A stretch of 64,000 nt of DNA. Origin: Elephas maximus indicus (taxonomy: Eukaryota > Chordata > Mammalia > Proboscidea > Elephantidae). Shown here in pieces: positions 1 through 10,441 of this stretch. Position numbers and translations under genes: made by a program. The DNA lies in NCBI RefSeq assembly GCF_024166365.1, contig NC_064823.1:3342924-3406923 (forward strand), written 5' to 3'. The notes beneath the pieces were generated by a model. The model did no database searches, was not told the DNA's origin, and worked only from the letters and a program-made list of their open reading frames with translations. How positions within the stretch are numbered: position 1 is the first letter of the stretch; the number at the start of each line of letters is the position of its first letter.

Positions 1-640
1 TCAGTTACCACCACCATATGGGACACTGAGTGTCTGATTAGTAGGGATGTTCCTGTTTTCCATTCTTTCAAGCAGCTACTCATTATTCTGTAAGTTGTTG
101 CGTCTGTTGATGACATTGTGCCCGAACAGGCTCAAAGAGTACGCAGAGATACTTGAAGGTGCTTGAGGTACAGCCAGAGCATGGCAGAGGTGTTGGGACA
201 AGCTGGATCTGACAAAAGTAGAGCCCCCTGGAGCCAGTGGTGTAGCAGCTGCAGCCGTTTACTCTAACCTCACCTCACATATTAGTTGTGAATTTGATAA
301 ATGCCATCGTGAAGAGCAATTGATTTATTAATTAGCAGATTCAGAATGTTCTTAGGACTCATTTGGGATACGGAGTCATTATAATTTAAAAATGTCAGTG
401 CAGCGCAATAGAAGACGAAAATGGCACCTCCCAGGGGCCCTGTGGGCAAAGCTTTTTCCTTTGGTGGGTAGGGTTTTTCTCCATGACCATAATGGAGCCC
501 ACAGGCCTCAGGAAATGAGGGGAGCTCCTACTGTGAAAGGGAGCTGGGGTTCAGGGACTAGGGCAGGATCGAGACCAAGCAAGGTAGTTTTGGCTACTAA
601 GCTGGGGATAGTAGCAGTTTCATTAGAAGACTCTAAAGAA
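1..640. other. Single-copy sequence, no gene seen
   Basis: I see no recognisable repeat or exon. An 85-codon open frame at 392-649 (+) runs into the target-site duplication of the following SINE and has no recognisable domain, so I treat it as chance. Confidence 0.6.
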
Positions 641-653
641 TTAGTTTAGGAGT

Positions 654-862
654 AGTCCAGATGGTTAACACACTCAGCTGCCAACCAAAAGGTGAGAGGT
701 TCAAATCTACCCAGAGGCAGCTGGAAGAACAGCCTGATGATCTACTTCTGAAAAATCGGCCATTGAAAACCCTATGGAGCACAGTTCTACTCAGACACCT
801 ATGGGGTCGCCATGAGTCAGAGCTGCTGACTAGATGGCAGCTGGAGTTTGTTTCTTTGTTTC
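654..862 (+). mobile_element. AfroSINE, long type, full length
   Basis: A tRNA-like head (GCTGCCAACCAAAAGG, then GAGGTTCAAATC as a B-box relic) is followed by a body with ACAGTTCTACTC and a tail ending in a T/G-rich run. It is flanked by a perfect 13-bp duplication, TTAGTTTAGGAGT, at 641-653 and 863-875. That proves a complete LINE-mediated insertion. The roughly 209-bp length places it in the long class, which keeps the middle section with GATGATCTACTTC. Confidence 0.92.
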
Positions 863-1026
863 TTAGTTTAGGAGTGATTTTTAGAGAGACCCCCGCCTGT
901 ATATAGTTTAATTACCTACATCAACTAATAGCTAGTCTATAAACCTCTTTCTGACAAAAGATTTGGCGAGGTGAGAAGGTAAAAATAAAGGCTAAATTAA
1001 ATGAGCATGAATGTTAAGTAGTCAGG

Positions 1027-1047
1027 TTTTTTTTTTTTTTTTTTTTT
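1027..1047. repeat. Poly-T tract
   Basis: An uninterrupted run of 21 T. No retroposon body is recognisable on either side, so I call it a simple repeat and not the tail of an element. Confidence 0.85.
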
Positions 1048-1639
1048 GCATGGGTACTTAAGAACTGACAGTACAATAAACTGGCATTTTCGTTCACAAT
1101 TTGTGAAACACTCTACTGCCCTGTACTGGAATGGGTAATATATCTAAAATCATGGTACAGTATATCAAGTTATCGTCTGGCATTTTTTTTCATGTGAGCC
1201 CACGTACCCAGAGAGGAGAAACGTCTTACTAATGTACTCACCATTGGACAAAAGATAGACCATGTGTGCTGTCTGTTGCGTGCTGAGTTCTAAAGTAGGT
1301 TGAGCAGTTGGGTCAGGGGAAAATAAGGTAATTACCTGAGCCCACTTATCAAATGGGTACACAGAGAGCTTTAGGGAGGAACAGATGTCATTAGTTACAG
1401 GTTTAGTCCTACCTTCTCTGCAGAGGGAGAAGAAGTTGAAGACAGCATCTGCAACTAACAAAAGGAGCAGCACTTGTTTGCCTTATTCAAGCCTCACTCA
1501 TGGAGCAAGCCCACAGACAGCCTGAAAGCTTCCTGAAGGTCCCATACGGTTGAGAACAGTTCTCCAACAATCAGAGTCATATGGCTTCTTGCTGTGGCTT
1601 TGAGCAGCTTGGAATGGAATGAGCAAAGACTTGGAAGTT

Positions 1640-1725
1640 AAGTGGATCAAGGTGTAAATCCAGCCCTAATGGGGTGACTTTGAGCAAGTTCATTAATCTC
1701 CATAAGCCCCAGTTTCCTCAGCCTC

Positions 1726-1758
<33 letters not shown>

Positions 1759-1850
1759 ACGTGTGTGTCTAGAGAGGACGGTGGCAGTGATTAAACTGAA
1801 CAATGTGTGTGTAGGTGCTCAGGAAATGTGAGTTCTCTTCCTTTTTTTAG
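1640..1850 (+). mobile_element. MIR-type SINE relic
   Basis: The order of motifs matches the MIR consensus: GGGGTGACTTTGAGCAAGTT, then CCCCAGTTTCCTCA, then the later GTGATTAAACTGAACAATG and GTGCTCAGGAAATG. A GT microsatellite (1,727-1,768) has expanded inside it. Heavy divergence agrees with a pre-placental age. The ends are approximate. Confidence 0.6.
1727..1768. repeat. (GT)n microsatellite
   Basis: About 20 GT units with a CAC interruption near the end, inside a MIR relic. Length polymorphism is expected. Confidence 0.9.
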
Positions 1851-2339
1851 ATTTGTGATGCAGCCACTTATCTATTCTGCACTTTAGTTTCCTTATACAT
1901 AAAAAAAAAAAATACATAAAAGGAGGAATAATAACGTCAAGAAATGTTTACCTGCTTAAAACTCCTCTATTAAAAAGAAGGTATTTTAGTATCAATAAAG
2001 CAAACCCTCTACCCCCTCTTGAGCACCCCTTCCTCGTTTGACATCCTTCAACCCCCTCAGCTTCCTTCAAACGAGAACTTCAGCCCAGTGCCCAGTTGTG
2101 GTGCAGGGCAGGGCTACGCTCTGTGCGGGTTGTGAACGTGTCACCACTGCCATGGCTGGAAGCCTTCATCCTACCAGGGGACACCTTGTCTGCAGGTACT
2201 ACCCCAGCCTGGAGTAAACTCAGGGCCTTTTATTGATCTTCTGTACATCTGGCATCACTGCGATACCAGGAAAAATGGAGGTTGCTGGCCCTGGACTTAG
2301 CCCTGGACAAATAAATGTGTTTGCCAGAGCGCTTTCCTG

Positions 2340-2790
2340 ACATTGGTTGTCTCCAGCCCAGGTGGCATTATGAAGGGTAATTAGTTCTCCTTATTGGAAG
2401 GGACGCCAGAAAGCTCTGCCCTGCTTACCAGTGGACACAGGCAAAAAGATGGTGTTAATGCAGCTGTTATTTGGCTTTTCATCATGCTAATGGGCAGCCT
2501 GTAAGAAATTTAACTTCCTATCACTAGCACCAAGCAACACCTATCAAACAAAGCATTGTTTCTCCTCACTGTTGAGAAGCGTGACTGGTGGAGGCCAATG
2601 ATAGAATGCTCATTTTTATCTGCTTAGTGCACAGTGCTTGTTAAAAACCAGCAGTGGCCTTGTTACCACTTGACATGACACTGGGTTCAGCTGTTTACAC
2701 TGACACGCTGCTGCACCCTTTTAGAGCTGCACCCGGGGGTCAGATTCATTAGAGAGCGTCAGCAACGCGAGGGAGGCAGCATCGGGTGGG
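2340..2790. other. Candidate conserved non-coding element
   Basis: This segment has no repeat and no open frame but carries dense motif-like words. They include a head-to-head SOX-like pair in AACAAAGCATTGTT (near 2,548-2,561), homeobox-like GGTAATTAG (2,378-2,386) and CATGCTAATGG (2,483-2,493). The texture resembles developmental enhancers, but conservation cannot be seen from one sequence. Confidence 0.3.
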
Positions 2791-5700
2791 TTCTCTGTGC
2801 TCCTCTGTTGGAAGCAGCAAGGCGAGGAGCTTGCATCCTGCAATGAGTGGCTTTTCATTTTTTTTTCCTCGTGATGATTGTTTGAGAACTGCTGTTTATT
2901 CTTTGAGCATGTGTAGAGAAGATGAGAGAGGAAGAAGGTCTGCGCATAGAGCTTACCTCAGTGATGAAAAGTAAGAATGTCGGGGCCCTTATGTGCTGGT
3001 TTTCTCTTTGCTAATGTGTGGCTCTTTGTTGCTCAGGAGGCTGCAGACAAGGAGTTAAATGCAAGTACCTTTCTTTCTTGCTTCAGCCAACAATGCTGAA
3101 AAGCATAAGTAAACTGAGTGGAACTTTATACTTAGCCCTTTATTTCCCCACCCTCCTCAGTTTTATGAGTATTGCCTTGACATGTTTGGCGACCGGACCT
3201 CCTTGGTAATGCTTAAAGCCGCATAGGTTTTGGTTCCAGTTTTGTTATCCCTTTGGACACTTAGGAAATGGTGATAAGCAATTCCTGGTGTAAGAGCGTG
3301 GACGGTGTGTAGGATGGGGGATGACATTCCAGAATCCCTGGCTCGTTTTGTGCTCACTGTGACCAGAGGAGTTGCCGTTACCCTAGAACAGCTAGAGCGC
3401 ATGTTGCATCAAGAGCTAGAGCCCAGGCCTTCACTCTCGCCACATAAGACTCTACATCCAAGAATCTGTGTGCAATAGAATGAGTGTGACAGACGAGAAG
3501 CTGCCTCAAGAGCCCTATCTGAATGTCGTGTGAGGGTGCACTGGCTGCCAAGAGCAAACAGAGCCACCATCTCCCATAAGAACAGGGACCTCTGGCATCA
3601 CTGCCCGTGGAACATACCTCATGCCCTGTCACAGCCCCTTAGATGACAGGCTGCAAAAGCTCCTCCCACCTCCACCTCTCTTTAAGGATGTGAGGATAGT
3701 TAGTGCATTTCCCTGAGTTAAATATATACCCCTCTGAAAAAGCAACTACCAAGTCATTCTGCCCTTGCCCTTGGGAAACAGGTCACTTGATTTGTCAAGA
3801 ATACCCCTTGCCAGGCCTTTGCTTCTAGCTGCTGTTAGCATTGCACAGTGGGTTCTCTTGTCTGAATGATTCTTATGAGTTGAAGCTAGGAGATATTGGG
3901 CATTTTCCCAAAGCATATGAGATAACAGTGCTGCTGAATCACAAAGCTCCAAGAAGATTTATCAAGATCCATCATGACTTGCCCAGTGCAAGCACTAGGA
4001 CACCTAGTTCGCAAGTCCGATATTGTCAACCTGGCTCAGAATTCACCAGCTGCTCCAAGAAGAGCTCCCATCCCATGAACTGGGTTTGTATCTGCACCTT
4101 CTTCTCCTGCATGCCTAATATGTAGTCATAAAGGCAAGATCCCAGGAACTAGAAGCCATGGCTTCGTTTAGAGGTGCCATGTGCTTACAGGTCATAGCCA
4201 TCTCCGTTCAGGTCTTTTCTGGGTCCTGGTGTGCTGCCTAGAATTCCAGGCACAGGGGAAGAGAGGTGTTTGTGGTGGCATAAGGCCTTTTACACAAGAT
4301 GCTTCTGTGTCTTCGGGAAGCTTTTGACACCTTTCCATTTGCCTGAGTTCACACAGAATAAGTCACACTCTTGTCCAGGGGTTTGCTGCTGGATCAGAAA
4401 AGCAGGGCAAGTAGATTCTGGTCACTCATCTATCTCCATTCCTGGCCACCACCATGGGCAGCAGCCTCCATCCACAGCTCCTGCCCCTTGTCCTCTCCCC
4501 GCCCTTGCCCCTGCCTATCTCCCATCTCCTTGTCTCTTTGTAGGTCATTTATAATCAGCAGTCATGGTGTATAGGCCTCATTAGTGATATAGCCATTCCT
4601 TCAGTGCTTCAGAAATAATCATTTAGAAAAAATGCATGGTTTCCTTCCCTTGAGAGCCCATGAGTGATGAATTTATTTCAGTTTGGCTAGCTTGGCTGTC
4701 TTGCTCAGTCTTATTTCCATATTTATTTCAACAAACATTGTAGGGTGGGCACCAGAAAACACATGCTGGGTGTACACACACGTTGCAGATCTGCTCCCAA
4801 ACTGGATTCCTCTTGAGGGAGGTGCAGAAGGAATGCCAACAAAAGAACCTTCCATTTGAAAAAATAGATCCTTTCGGCTAGGACAGGGTCCTGTGTGGAG
4901 AAAGATGAGCTAGTTCCTGACTATTTGTATTTGAAAAAAGTGTGGGTCACGTGCCAACAGCAACGATTGATTCTTAGCTCTCCATTCTGGCAAAGATGGT
5001 GCCTCAAGAGTGCTTTCACCCCTTGGCCCCCCTGCTCTGAAGGATCTGATTTATGTGACAGTGGACAGCGATGAGCTTTCTGTGCCAACGGGTAATCAGG
5101 TGCCTCGGCCTACTTCTCTTCAAGCAGACGTTGTTCCCTGTGATGAGCAGGGAGGGCTGTGTGGGGACCGCAGGCTGCTCGGACAAGGAAGCCTGCCAGA
5201 GGTTCTGGATGGCAAATGGTGTCCAGTAGTCAGACTTGGAGATGTACAAGCCACCTGGCTTCCAGAAATCTGCTCTTTCAAAAGATGTTCCAGCTTTATG
5301 GAGATTTTGTCTAATAGGGCTAAGCACGTAGCCCACCTGAAGGTTTTCAAGTGACTTCAGCCAAGGGTCAGAAGAGAAGACCTCGAAAATCTGTTTAAAG
5401 CTATGTTACTGACACTGTGTGGCAACCTCCAGGCAGGCCACTTCACCGTTGTTAACCTGCCTATTACAGACAGAGGGAGAGAGATGCACATCACATCTTG
5501 ATTTTATGGGGATGCTTTCAAAGTGGCAATTAATGCTCAATAATAATGATAATGATGATAATAAAGGGCTTCTTGTTCTAGGGTGAAAGAAACTAGAGTG
5601 TGCAGAATAGTACCTTGGTCTGAACATAACACCATTTTTCCTATGGAGAATTTAGACAGTGCACCCGTTTTCCAAGAGAAAGGGTTACAAAGCAGATGAG

Positions 5701-6225
5701 CAGAAGAACCAGGAATAAAAATTTTTGATTCAGGGACCTGAATGGTGACACTTCCAGAAATTCCTTTTCTCAGAAATGTATTTTACTAATCTTAGCGTTC
5801 CTTTTGCTAAGAAAGACCCCTTGCTTTCCCCAAACTAATTCAGTGGACCAAGCAGGGTTGTCAGAAGTGAAGAAAAAGATGAATTGAGCAATATCTAGTG
5901 GGTAATATCCTCCCCAAAATTAGACTCCCAAATGATACTAGGAGGAGGAAATATCTACAGAGTAGGGCGATATTTGTAAGTTAGGGAAATACTGGTGAGA
6001 TGCAGTATTTTCTTAGAAATAATCCCAAAAAAGAAAGTTAAAAATCTACTGCCTGGTTGAAAATTAATAGTAGGTTCCCATGCATGCTAATATCACTATT
6101 AAGAGTAGCCTTGGGACCAAATGAAGAGATCCTTTATTAATAGAGGGAAACTTGTTAGGGGGCACTTACAGGCGGCCTCCAGTTACTTTGCATTATCCTA
6201 GTAATGAGGCTCAAGGAAAATGTAT

Positions 6226-6435
6226 GGGAGTCCCTGAGTGGTGCTAATGTTTTAAGCATTGGACCATTGACTGAAAGTTTGGTGGTTCAAGCCCGCTACC
6301 CAGAGGCGCCTCCAAGACGGCCCTGGTGATCTGCTTCCTAAAGGTCACAGCCTTGCAAACCCCACGGAGCAAATCTACTCTGCGCACATGGGGTCACTGA
6401 GTTGGAATTGACTCGGCAGCAACTCACTAACAACA
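6226..6435 (+). mobile_element. AfroSINE, long type, diverged
   Basis: The head GGGAGTCCCTGAGTGGTGC, the B-box relic GGTGGTTCAAGCCC, the middle GGTGATCTGCTTCC and the tail GAGTTGGAATTGACTC are all present. It ends in CTAACAACAGG, an RTE-type CAA-rich tail. AGGAAAA occurs just upstream and at the end and may be a short target duplication. Confidence 0.85.
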
Positions 6436-7464
6436 GGAAAACATATCACAAACCCAGTTTTTGCCAACCCAGACCGTGCCCTTACTGCAGTATAATCCAA
6501 CATGGACAGGTCCGTCGGATGATCACCCTCATCCTTTTCGTCTGATGCAGACAGCGTAGACAATCATTCCTTGTGAAAGTGCCTTCTCTTGCTTACCTAA
6601 GAAAGCGGAACTGTGCCCTTGTGGGAAAAGGGATTGTGATAAAGATGGTGTTGGGGTTAGTAACTCTTTAACAAATGAAAGTTCTGTAAGCAATTTAGAC
6701 TTTCTTGGAGAAATAGTAATAACAACAGTATTGTTTTGTAAGTGAGAGTAATGGTGTATTCCACCAGGAGTAGAGTTAGTCCATGCTCTCCAGAATTCCT
6801 TGGCCTTTGGAGACATGCACAGATGCTGAGAAGCTGGGAAAGGCCCCTCATCATCATATCAAAGGAGCCTCACTGCTCTGCTAAACTCTTGGGGATTGCT
6901 TGCCAGAACTGTGATATTCCATTTTTAATTGGTAATCTGACCACCCCCAAACATGGCATTAAGACAACAGAAGTTGATAATTGAATAAAGATGATCATCA
7001 TTGCTGTTTCGAATTAGAAATAGTTCTCATAACAACTCTCTGAGGGTATTTCCTATCACCATCCTAACTCTTGCTCACGTAACCTTATATACTGCATAGG
7101 TCTGATTTTTATTGTACTGGTACATTTCTCTCAACTGCCCTTGCTAGCGTTTTTCATTTACTGATGAGTTGGCAGGCGATAGGATGGTGAAGCAGACAAA
7201 TTGATTGAGGGGCTGAAATAGATGATGTTTGTCTAGACTCTGTAACACCTTTCTGCTCCTATTTATCTATTTATGTATGTATTTATTATTTTGGCACATT
7301 TTGTAATGTGGTTTATCTAGAAAAACTGCTATGGAAGAGACAAAAATGGTGAGATGTGATGTCTTCCTACTGGTATTGTCTTTCCCACTGGTATTTCAGC
7401 CCCAAAGAGTCTGGATCAAAATTATCCCCCACCTTCAATGGCTTCCCTCATAAGGTTCTGCGTA
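6436..7464. other. Single-copy sequence, no gene seen
   Basis: AT-rich, with overlapping short frames on both strands (6,375-6,984) that exclude one another and lack domains. Nothing else was recognised. Confidence 0.55.
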
Positions 7465-7920
7465 CAGCCGTCCCTCGGTATCCACGGGGGATTAGTTCCA
7501 GCACCCTTGCAGATACCAAAATCTGTGTACGCTCAAGTTCCTTATATAAAATGGTGTAGTATTTGCATATAACCTACACACATCCTCCCATCATCTCTAG
7601 ATTACTTCTAATACCTAATACAATGTAAATGCTATGTAACGATACAATACAGTACTATATTGTTTAGGGAATAATGACAGGGCTTGAGGTGAACAACCCT
7701 CAAACAACAAGTTCTGAAGAGGGACTGAGGATCTGTGAAATGGCGGGAGGCTACAGCAGGGGATGCCGACACATCACTTCATTCGCGTGGATTCAGCGTA
7801 GTACTCGGCATATGGCAGATTCAGGTTTTGCTTTTTGGAACTTTTTTTTTTCTGAATATTTTCGATTCACAGTTGATCAGATCCACTGATGCAGAACCCA
7901 CAGATACAGGGGGCCGACTG
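7465..7920. mobile_element. Tigger/pogo-type non-autonomous DNA transposon (MER2-like)
   Basis: The element begins CAGCCGTCCCTCGGTATCC and ends with the inverted counterpart CAGATACAGGGGGCCGACTG. That gives imperfect terminal inverted repeats of about 20 bp. It is bordered by TA at 7,463-7,464 and 7,921-7,922, the target duplication typical of Tc1/mariner-pogo elements. The interior words CCTTATATAAAATGG and AATACCTAATACAATG match my memory of MER2-class elements. At 456 bp there is no room for a transposase. Confidence 0.8.
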
Positions 7921-7922
7921 TA

Positions 7923-8540
7923 ATCTGTTCTCCCCTGAGGAACCCTATTAGCACTGTCCTGGCACACAAGGTCCCCTTCCCCAGGCGCCTTTACCTTCAA
8001 AAGCAGAAAGCATCAAAACCATGTTCCTGAATAATCAGCTCCCTGAGCTGTAAGGTTATTCTCTTTTTCATTATATATATGGAATTTTTCTTGTAATCTT
8101 TGCATTTAGATTTGCTTCTTTTGAGCAACAATAAATCCCTTCATCAAAATAATATTTGACTCTTCTGTCAAAGTCTGGAGGAAATGGAAGAGCCTGTTTG
8201 GAAAAGTTATATTAAATTTTGGTGAGAGGCAGCAGAATGTGATAGAAAAAACTCACTAATGAGAGTAAGGAAGGTTGGGTTCAAGTCGAGTTATTGGCAC
8301 TCGACAATTAGTCACTCTCAATACCTCAGGGTCCTTCCTGGTAAAGTGGGGAGACCCCTTTCAGCCTTAAAATTATTATTCCAGTCTGGAATATGTAACG
8401 TTACCATGGATATCTGTGTGGTACTGTTCACTACTGGATGGACTTTTAAACTCTGTCACAGGCTAGTCACAGTTTTCTGGTTCACAGCAACTCATAGGTT
8501 CAGAGTCTTGAAGAAGTATGAAATAAAATATCAGTCTTAC
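7923..8540. other. Single-copy sequence, no gene seen
   Basis: No repeat or exon recognised. A 99-codon frame at 8,259-8,558 (+) runs into the following SINE and is judged to be chance. Confidence 0.5.
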
Positions 8541-8695
8541 CAAACCTGTTGCCCTTGAGTCGATTGCTAGTCATAGCAACCCTACAGGACAGAGTAGACC
8601 TGCTCCATAGGGTTTCCAAGGAGCTGCTGGTGGATTCAAACTTCCAACCTTTTAGTTAGCAGCTGAGCTCTTAACCACTGCACCACCAGGGCTCC
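8541..8695 (-). mobile_element. AfroSINE, short type
   Basis: On the minus strand the head is GGAGCCCTGGTGGTGCAGTG and the tail, at the left edge, reads as GAGTCGATTGCTAGTC on the plus strand. The middle section seen in long copies is missing, giving about 155 bp. It sits 56 bp from the next SINE, which has the opposite orientation. Confidence 0.9.
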
Positions 8696-8751
8696 AAATC
8701 AACCTTAGGATGCTTCAAATTATAAACAAAAGCTGCATTTATATGTCTTTA

Positions 8752-8932
8752 GGAGCCCTCGTTGCACAGTGGTTAAAAGCTTGGCTGCTAACCCAAAGGT
8801 CAGCAGTTTGAATCTACTAGTGGGTCCTTGGAAACCCTGTGGAGCAGTTCTACTCTGTCCTATAGGGTTGCTATGAGCCTGAATCTACTGGACAGCAATG
8901 GGTTTGGTCTTTTTTCTTTGTTTGTTTGTTTT
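8752..8932 (+). mobile_element. AfroSINE, short type
   Basis: The head is GGAGCCCTCGTTGCACAGTG and the body GCAGTTCTACTCTGTCC. The 3' end finishes in a T/G-rich run (TTTGTTTGTTTG). With the preceding minus copy it forms a close inverted pair. Confidence 0.9.
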
Positions 8933-9686
8933 AGTCTGTCAGCAGCATTTATTAAACACTTAGTAACATCAGGTGCCCTGAGCTGTAAGGGAAAACTCAT
9001 TCATACCAACACAAGGACAGAAATATAAACATCTAAACAACCAAGTGTACTCATGCACATTGCTGGCACATCAGGCCATCTCTGAGCCAGGCTGAAAGAG
9101 TCAACTCTCTCCCTGAGCCTCTGCTCTTAGTGAAAACGTTTAGTTAGTACCCAAAGTAGCCACGTCATACTGTGCAAAAACACTCACCAGAAGAGAGGAC
9201 ATCCGCTTGTCTTATTCCCTTCTCTCTGTAACTGGGATTTTTGCCAGAGCTCTTTGCTTCCTCAGCCAACCAGAAATGTTGTCGGTAGGACATGAGTAAA
9301 AGCCCAGGACTCCTTTAAAATAATTTTTTCCTGTGAGCTGAACACAGTTACCTTCTCTGGGTGAAAATAGAATCAGGGCCGCTTTACACCCTCTTTGTGA
9401 CTGTATTCAAAATCCCCACCCCGAAAGAGATGGTTACTTTTTGCTGATAAATGTTATTATATCTTCATAGTCAATACCCCCCAAAACCATAGTCAATACA
9501 GAGTTGTTAAAATTACTTTGACTCAAAATTAGTTAAATTCCTGGAGTGATTATATGCTGTGCTTCGTGCTTAACTAACTACTTATTGTGTTCCTCCCCCA
9601 TGTTGTCCAACTTGAAGAGTATTGGGCAAGAGTCTGTGAGGGAGGGTATTTTAGAGCCTTGCTGCTGAGCTGGGAAGGGGGGGAGC
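8933..9686. other. Single-copy sequence, no gene seen
   Basis: No repeat or exon recognised. Confidence 0.5.
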
Positions 9687-9821
9687 CAGCAACATCAAAA
9701 TCACTTAGGAGCTTGTTAGAAAGCCATAAACTCAGGCCCCACCCCAGACATACTAAATCAGAATCTATGGTTTAACATAAGCCCAGTGACTCCTATGCAT
9801 ATTGAAGCTTAATAAACACTG
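9687..9821. mobile_element. MER5A-like hAT DNA transposon relic
   Basis: The motif order CACTTAGGAGCTTGTTAGAA, GGCCCCACCCCAGAC, AAATCAGAATCT and ending AAACACTG follows the MER5A/hAT-Charlie consensus as I remember it. It is non-autonomous and old. Confidence 0.75.
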
Positions 9822-9890
9822 TTAGAGAGGGCACTGGCTGATTCAGGGGATCCCTTGCCACACAGAGGGATGGCAACTTGAGTTTCCAAG

Positions 9891-10225
9891 GGACATGGTA
9901 GTTCAGTGGCAGAATTCTTGCCTTCCATGTGGAAGACCCAGGTTCAGTTCCCAGCCAGTGCACCTCATGTGCACCCATTCACTGTCAGCGGTGGTTTCGG
10001 TGTTACTATGATGCCGAACAGGTTTCAGCAAAGCTTCCAGACTAAGAGGGACTAGGAAGAAAGGCCTGGTGATCTACATATGAAAATCAGCCAGTGAAAA
10101 CCCTATGGATCACAACAGTCTGATCGCCAACTGATCATGGCACAGGACCAGGCAGCATTTCGTTCCATTGTACATGGGGTTTCCATGAGTCGTAGGCTGA
10201 CCCCACAGCAGCTAACGGCAGTAAC
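9891..10225 (+). mobile_element. tRNA-Gly-headed composite retroposon, full length
   Basis: The 5' end is a pseudo-tRNA resembling tRNA-Gly(GCC). It has an A-box region GTAGTTCAGTGGCAGAATTC, a B-box region CAGGTTCAGTTCCC and the terminus CCAGCCAGTGCA. The body (GAACAGGTTTCAGC, AGACTAAGAGGGACTAGG, GGCCTGGTGATCTAC) passes into an RTE/AfroSINE-like tail (TTTCGTTCCATTGTACATGG, GAGTCGTAGGCTGACC, CAGCTAACGGCAGTAAC). A 16-bp target duplication with one mismatch (AACTTGAGTTTCCAAG at 9,875-9,890; AACTCGAGTTTCCAAG at 10,226-10,241) shows it inserted as one unit. A second copy lies at 20,102-20,399 and a third, on the minus strand, near 39,919-40,125. Confidence 0.85.
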
Positions 10226-10267
10226 AACTCGAGTTTCCAAGAGTGGGGATAGGTGTTTTCTAGTGGT

Positions 10268-10433
10268 GGAGCCCTGGTGGCACAGTGGTTAAGAGCTCAG
10301 CTGCTAACCAAAAGGTCAGCAGTTCCAATCCACCAGCCACTCTTTAGAAACTCCCTAGGGGCAGTTCTTCTCTGTCCTGTAGGGTCACTGTGAGTTGGAA
10401 TTGACTCAACAGCAACAGGTTTGGTTTTTGGTT
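10268..10433 (+). mobile_element. AfroSINE, short type
   Basis: The head GAGCCCTGGTGGCACAGTGG leads to the tail GAGTTGGAATTGACTC and GGTTTGGTTTTTGG. TAGTGGT at 10,261-10,267 and 10,434-10,440 is the likely target duplication. Confidence 0.92.
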
Positions 10434-10441
10434 TAGTGGTA

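Larger units (their letters stand above)
876..6212. other. Mostly single-copy AT-rich DNA, no gene seen
   Basis: This is a 5.3-kb stretch without AfroSINEs. It holds a T-run, a MIR relic with a GT microsatellite and a possible conserved non-coding block, each listed separately. Open frames of 60-115 codons (for example 3,841-4,125 +, 4,231-4,554 + and 5,010-5,354 +) overlap frames on the other strand, show no domain and lack convincing splice context. I could not assign any of them to a gene. Confidence 0.55.

Noticed and set aside
5010-5354. 114-codon plus frame in apparently unique sequence
   Set aside because: A 106-codon minus frame overlaps nearly the same bases, I recognise no domain, and splice context is not convincing. 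A protein search would be decisive.
9891-9965. A functional tRNA-Gly gene
   Set aside because: The stem sequences are degraded, the A-box and anticodon regions differ from intact tRNA-Gly, and the segment continues into a retroposon body inside a target-site duplication.
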